Shown here: positions 5,272 through 8,077 of the stretch, one piece after another | How the letters are laid out: each line of letters begins with the position of its first letter | Position numbering within the stretch: position 1 is the stretch's first letter | Assembly (NCBI GenBank): GCA_948750805.1 | Contig: CAPZYV010000043.1 | Coordinates: 1-8,077, forward strand | Reading direction: 5' to 3' | DNA length: 8,077 nt | Source: an uncultured Bacilli bacterium | GTDB lineage: Bacteria; Bacillota_I; Bacilli_A; RF39; UBA660 | Position numbers and translations under genes: made by a program | The notes under the pieces: model-generated | The model's input: the letters and a program-made list of their open reading frames with translations, nothing else | Told to the model about the DNA's origin: nothing | Databases searched by the model: none

Positions 5272-5865
5272 ATGAGTAAGAAAAAATATAAATTAGTAAA
5301 ATGTATAGGAGCATTTGCGTTAGCTGGAATTATGGCTACTTCTTTTGTAGGATGTAATTCATCATATAAACCCGAAGAAAATACTAATGATAATCAAGTA
5401 GTGAATTCGGTTGATGGAGAAGGAAATCATTTAAGTATTCTTATATTAAAAGATAAAAATAGTTTTTATCCAAATGAATATGAGTTTTATGGATATTTTG
5501 AAAAGTTTTTTAATGATTCTATATGTTTTAGAGATGTTTTAAATAATAAAGTATATAATTTGAGTCATGAAAATTATTTTAATAAATATGAATTTTATTA
5601 TGTTGATATGTATGATTATATAAATCTATATGAATCAGACAAGAAAAAAATAGATTATACTATTAATGAGTACACTTTAATTGAAGATTTGAAAAAATAT
5701 GAAAGGAAAACTTCAGCTACTATAGTGGGCTTCGAAGAAACAATAGGACTTACAAATAGAGGTACTATTTGTAAAGCAAAGCTATTTGATGCAGAAGCAT
5801 ATTTTAAAGATTCAGAAGATTATTTAAAACAACAAGAATCAACTACTTTGACTAAGAATAAATAA
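5272..5865 (+). CDS. Small predicted lipoprotein of unknown function
   Basis: A 197-residue precursor. Residues 1-10 are basic (MSKKKYKLVK), 11-27 hydrophobic, and the lipobox is Phe-Val-Gly-Cys with Cys28 as the predicted lipidated residue. Phe at -3 is less usual than Leu but tolerated. The mature part begins with a flexible Asn/Ser/Glu/Lys linker (29-50). A polar domain rich in Tyr, Phe, Asp and Asn follows (for example YEFYGYFEKFFNDS and YYVDMYDYINLYESD), with no cysteine pair or enzyme motif that I recognise. It should be anchored to the outer face of the membrane. The ATG has TGAGGT (5257-5262) 9 bases upstream, and the gene starts 15 bases after the IrrE-like gene, so the two are probably co-transcribed. 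A strong terminator closes the unit. Function is unknown. Confidence 0.8.
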   Translation: MSKKKYKLVKCIGAFALAGIMATSFVGCNSSYKPEENTNDNQVVNSVDGEGNHLSILILKDKNSFYPNEYEFYGYFEKFFNDSICFRDVLNNKVYNLSHENYFNKYEFYYVDMYDYINLYESDKKKIDYTINEYTLIEDLKKYERKTSATIVGFEETIGLTNRGTICKAKLFDAEAYFKDSEDYLKQQESTTLTKNK

Positions 5866-5891
5866 AAATAGAGAAAATTATTCTCTATTTT
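5865..5891 (+). terminator. Strong intrinsic terminator after the lipoprotein gene
   Basis: AAAATAGAGAA (5865-5875), loop AATTA (5876-5880) and TTCTCTATTTT (5881-5891) form a perfect 11-bp stem; A5864-T5892 adds a twelfth pair. It is followed by ATTTG. The left arm begins at the last base of the lipoprotein stop codon. It separates the accessory unit from the suf operon. Confidence 0.85.
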
Positions 5892-5923
5892 TATTTGTAT
5901 ATATGTAAAAAAAAATAAAAAAG

Positions 5924-5932
5924 TGTTAAAAT
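5924..5932 (+). promoter_or_regulatory. Extended -10 promoter element of the suf operon
   Basis: TGTTAAAAT, with TAAAAT at 5927-5932, follows an A-rich tract (5907-5922) that could act as an UP-like or bent element. There is no clear -35. The predicted start near 5938-5940 is 17-19 bases before ATG 5957. No known iron or Fe-S regulator site was recognised. Confidence 0.55.
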
Positions 5933-5942
5933 AGTAACAGCT

Positions 5943-5947
5943 AGGAG
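5943..5947 (+). promoter_or_regulatory. Ribosome binding site deciding the sufC start
   Basis: AGGAG lies 9 bases before ATG 5957 but only 3 bases before the in-frame ATG 5951, so 5957 is the better start. It also gives the family-typical N-terminus MLEIKDL. Confidence 0.7.
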
Positions 5948-5956
5948 CGGATGTAT

Positions 5957-6727
5957 ATGTTAGAAATAAAAGATTTAACCGTTAAGGTAGAAAATAAAAT
6001 AGTTTTAGATAGGTTTAACTTAGCAATTAATGATGGTGAAGTTCATGTTATAATGGGACCAAATGGAGTTGGTAAATCGACCCTTACTAAAGTTATCATG
6101 AATGATCCTAATTATAAAGTTATAAGTGGAGATATAATCTACGATGATGAAAGTATATTAAAACTTTCAACTGATGAAAGAGCAAAAATGGGAATATTTC
6201 TTGCTATGCAAAATCCACTAGAAATAGATGGTGTTACTAATTCTGATTTTTTAAGAACGGCATTATCAAGTAAAACAAAAGTAAACGTTAATTTATATTC
6301 TTTTATTAAAAAGATAGATAGCGCTAAAGATGCTTTAAAAATGCCAGATGAGATGGTACATAGAAGCGTAAATAAAGGTTTTTCTGGTGGAGAAAAAAAG
6401 AAAAACGAAATACTACAAATGCTTATGCTAGAACCTTCATTTATCATGTTAGATGAAATTGATTCAGGAGTAGACGTTGATGCTTTAAAAATAGTTGGTG
6501 ATAACATCAACAAGTATAAAGAAGAACATAAAGAATCTTCTTATCTTGTTATTACGCATTATACTCATTTATTAAAATATGTTAAACCTGATTTTGTTCA
6601 TGTTGTTAAAAATGGAAAAATAATTAAGACTGGAAATTATGATTTGGCAAGAAAAATTGAAAATAATGGTTTTAACTTTGAAAAAGTAGTGTCAAACGCA
6701 TTTGATGGAAGTGACGTAAGTGAATAG
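5957..6727 (+). CDS. sufC: Fe-S cluster assembly ATPase SufC
   Basis: A 256-residue ABC-type ATPase, the usual SufC length. Walker A is GPNGVGKST (34-42), the Q-loop Gln85 lies in FLAMQNPLEI, the signature is SGGEKKK (143-149), Walker B is FIMLDEID (162-169) and the H-loop His is 201 (VITHYTHL). NKGFSGGEKKKNEILQML and LDEIDSGVDVDALK are diagnostic of SufC as opposed to transporter ATPases. It has no membrane segment. SufC works in the cytoplasm with SufB and SufD as the scaffold on which Fe-S clusters are built; its ATP cycle remodels the complex. It is the first gene after a promoter and terminator boundary, and sufD begins 8 bases before its stop, so translation is coupled. Nothing in the coding sequence looks damaged. 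Confidence 0.96.
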   Translation: MLEIKDLTVKVENKIVLDRFNLAINDGEVHVIMGPNGVGKSTLTKVIMNDPNYKVISGDIIYDDESILKLSTDERAKMGIFLAMQNPLEIDGVTNSDFLRTALSSKTKVNVNLYSFIKKIDSAKDALKMPDEMVHRSVNKGFSGGEKKKNEILQMLMLEPSFIMLDEIDSGVDVDALKIVGDNINKYKEEHKESSYLVITHYTHLLKYVKPDFVHVVKNGKIIKTGNYDLARKIENNGFNFEKVVSNAFDGSDVSE

Positions 6728-7457
6728 GATAGTAATAGGAAGTAGTAATAACGAAGTAGGCGTTTTAAAAGAAGATAAATTAATAGTTGATGTAAAAAAA
6801 GATACTAACTTTTTAATAGAAAATAATGAAGTTTATAATTATGTATTTAACGTGGATGATGCTAATTTAAACATATTAAACATAAGAGAATCAAAAAATA
6901 ATATATCTTGCGAAATAAATATAAATAATGGTAATGTATCATTTAATAGCGTTTCTTATAATTCAGGAGATTTAAAACTAAACGTTAATCTAAATAAAGA
7001 AGGTTCATCTATTCTTGTACATAACTCAGTAATTGCAAAAGAAAAGGTAAATTATGATATGAAGATTAATCATAATGTAAAAAACACAAATAGTGATGTA
7101 TGTAATAATGGTGTAACTAAAGACGATGGTACTATATGTTTTGATGTATCAAGTTATGCTCCTAAGGGAAGTAAGGGATGTTTAATTAATCAAGATAGTA
7201 AAATAATATCATTGAACAAAATTAACGGTAATAAAATTAATCCTATACTCTTAATTGAAGAATATGATGCGGAAGCAAGACATGCAGCTTTTGTTGGTAA
7301 CTTTAAAGATGAAGAACTGTTTTATTTAATGAGTAGAGGCTTAAGTAAAAATGAAGCTAAAAACCTACTTATAAGTGGACTTTTAATTGGAATTTTAGAT
7401 GTATGTTTTAATGAAAAAGAAAATTTAAAGAAAAAATTAAATGACGAATGGAGGTGA
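6720..7457 (+). CDS. sufD: SufB/SufD family Fe-S scaffold subunit, short SufD form
   Basis: A 245-residue protein starting at GTG 6720, with GGAAG (6707-6711) 8 bases upstream and an 8-base overlap with sufC. The central part matches the SufB/SufD beta-helix: MKINHNVKNTNSDV (114-127), then GVTKDDGTICFD and GSKGCLINQDSKI. The C-terminus is the family's helical end: EEYDAEARHAAFVGNFKDEELFYLMSRGLSKNEAKNLL. His188 corresponds to the conserved His of SufD proteins (DVxxxHGATVG), and the SufB-type Cys is not at this position. Classical SufD is over 400 residues, so the N-terminal helical region of about 150-200 residues is missing. The clean start, overlap and intact frame argue for a naturally short form and not a broken gene. 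It should dimerise with SufB and bind SufC. The stop overlaps the sufS ribosome site. Confidence 0.88.
   Translation: MNRIVIGSSNNEVGVLKEDKLIVDVKKDTNFLIENNEVYNYVFNVDDANLNILNIRESKNNISCEININNGNVSFNSVSYNSGDLKLNVNLNKEGSSILVHNSVIAKEKVNYDMKINHNVKNTNSDVCNNGVTKDDGTICFDVSSYAPKGSKGCLINQDSKIISLNKINGNKINPILLIEEYDAEARHAAFVGNFKDEELFYLMSRGLSKNEAKNLLISGLLIGILDVCFNEKENLKKKLNDEWR
7450..7457 (+). promoter_or_regulatory. Ribosome binding site of sufS overlapping the sufD stop
   Basis: GGAGGTGA is a near-perfect anti-16S match 7 bases before ATG 7465. Its last three bases are the TGA stop of sufD, so termination on sufD places ribosomes at the sufS start. Confidence 0.85.
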
Positions 7458-7464
7458 AAAAACA

Positions 7465-8077
7465 ATGGATTTCAAAAAAGATTTTCCAATGTTAAACGAA
7501 GGAATTATATACTTAGATAATTGTGCTACAACATTAAAGCCTAATTCTGTTATAGATGAAGTTAGCGATTATTATAGAAGATATAGCGCTAATGCTCATC
7601 GTGGAGATTATGATATTAGTAGAATAGTTGATGATAAGTTAGTTGAAGTAAGAGAAAAAGTGGCTTCGTTTATAAATGCTAGTTCATCTGATGAAATAAT
7701 TTTTACAAGCGGAGCAACTGAAAGTTTAAACCTAACCATAAATGGATTTTTTAAAGAGTTTTTAAAACCAGGTGATGAAGTTTTAACTACGAAAGCAGAA
7801 CACGCATCGTTAATTCTTCCTTGGTTTTCCGCAGTAAATAAAAATGGTGCGACAATAAATTACATTGAATTAGAAGATGATTTATCAGTTTCAATGGAAA
7901 ATGTAAAAAAGGCCATAACTAAAAATACGAAAGTAATATCACTTTCACATATAACAAACGTAATAGGAGATGTAAGACCTATTAAAGAGATATGTGAATA
8001 TGCTCATAAGCAAGGAATTATTGTTTTAGTAGATGGTGCACAAAGTTGTGGGCATATAAAATATAATTTAACAAATG
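7465..8077 (+). CDS. sufS: Cysteine desulfurase SufS (3' partial)
   Basis: The frame is open from ATG 7465 to the window edge, giving 204 residues, about half of a typical 400-residue SufS. It is a fold-type I PLP enzyme that takes sulfur from L-cysteine as a persulfide, releasing alanine, and feeds the SufBCD scaffold, usually through SufU in Firmicutes. Visible landmarks are FPMLNEGIIYLDN (7-19), SANAHRG (41-47), TSGATESLNL (81-90, the phosphate-binding turn), AEHASLILPW (111-120, where His113 should stack on PLP), SLSHITNVIG (159-168) and VDGAQSCGHI (189-198, with Asp190 and Gln193 contacting PLP). The Schiff-base lysine and the active-site cysteine loop lie past the window. Residue 20 is Cys in YLDNCATT, where most relatives have Ala (YLDNAATT). 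It starts 7 bases after sufD within the same operon. Confidence 0.95.
   Translation, partial: MDFKKDFPMLNEGIIYLDNCATTLKPNSVIDEVSDYYRRYSANAHRGDYDISRIVDDKLVEVREKVASFINASSSDEIIFTSGATESLNLTINGFFKEFLKPGDEVLTTKAEHASLILPWFSAVNKNGATINYIELEDDLSVSMENVKKAITKNTKVISLSHITNVIGDVRPIKEICEYAHKQGIIVLVDGAQSCGHIKYNLTN

Noticed and set aside
6139..6513. 124-codon open frame on the minus strand inside sufC
   Set aside because: Antisense to the highly conserved SufC signature and Walker B region; its Ser/Phe-rich product is a by-product of that code.
7443..7457. Mycoplasma-type code with TGA read as Trp
   Set aside because: Trp is consistently TGG, and the sufD TGA falls exactly at the expected protein end within the sufS ribosome site.

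Overview
The window is very AT-rich. Its genes are dense, with strong purine-rich Shine-Dalgarno sites, a lipoprotein signal and U-tailed hairpin terminators, which suggests a low-GC Firmicute/Bacilli-type bacterium, perhaps a gut lineage near the Mollicutes/Erysipelotrichia. TGA is used as a stop (sufD) and Trp is written TGG, so the code is the standard bacterial one and not the Mycoplasma code. The lineage is an inference from composition and protein style only.

Layout. Positions 2-790 hold the 3' part of a cell-wall carboxypeptidase (Ig-like repeat plus VanY/M15 domain). Positions 863-1536 are a complete type II toxin-antitoxin module of the DinJ/YafQ kind, with its own promoter, a perfect palindrome between the -35 and -10 boxes, and a terminator. 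Positions 1565-2106 are a single-gene transcription unit for an unrecognised 148-residue protein. Its upstream and downstream terminators are near-identical copies. On the minus strand, 2097-2495 encodes a HIT-family nucleotide hydrolase/transferase whose stop codon lies in that second hairpin. Positions 2528-4425 look like a decaying pair: a serine hydrolase (beta-lactamase fold) lacking its C-terminal half, then a tandem-GNAT acetyltransferase cut short by an in-frame TAA, with its conserved tail still readable after the stop. Positions 4460-5892 are a two-gene unit encoding an ImmA/IrrE-like protein without a zinc-binding HExxH motif and a small lipoprotein, closed by a strong terminator. 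From 5924 to the window end is the start of a suf iron-sulfur cluster operon: sufC, a short sufD, and sufS (open at the edge).

How the parts work together. SufC (ATPase) and SufD form part of the Fe-S scaffold, and SufS supplies sulfur from cysteine. SufU and SufB are expected downstream but are outside the window. The toxin-antitoxin pair and the IrrE-like/lipoprotein pair are accessory units placed between housekeeping genes. A recurring promoter element, TGTTAAAAT (extended -10), precedes four transcription units: dinJ, the HIT gene, the IrrE-like gene and sufC. No tRNA, rRNA, CRISPR array, insertion sequence or riboswitch was recognised, and no gene-free stretch exceeds about 150 bases.
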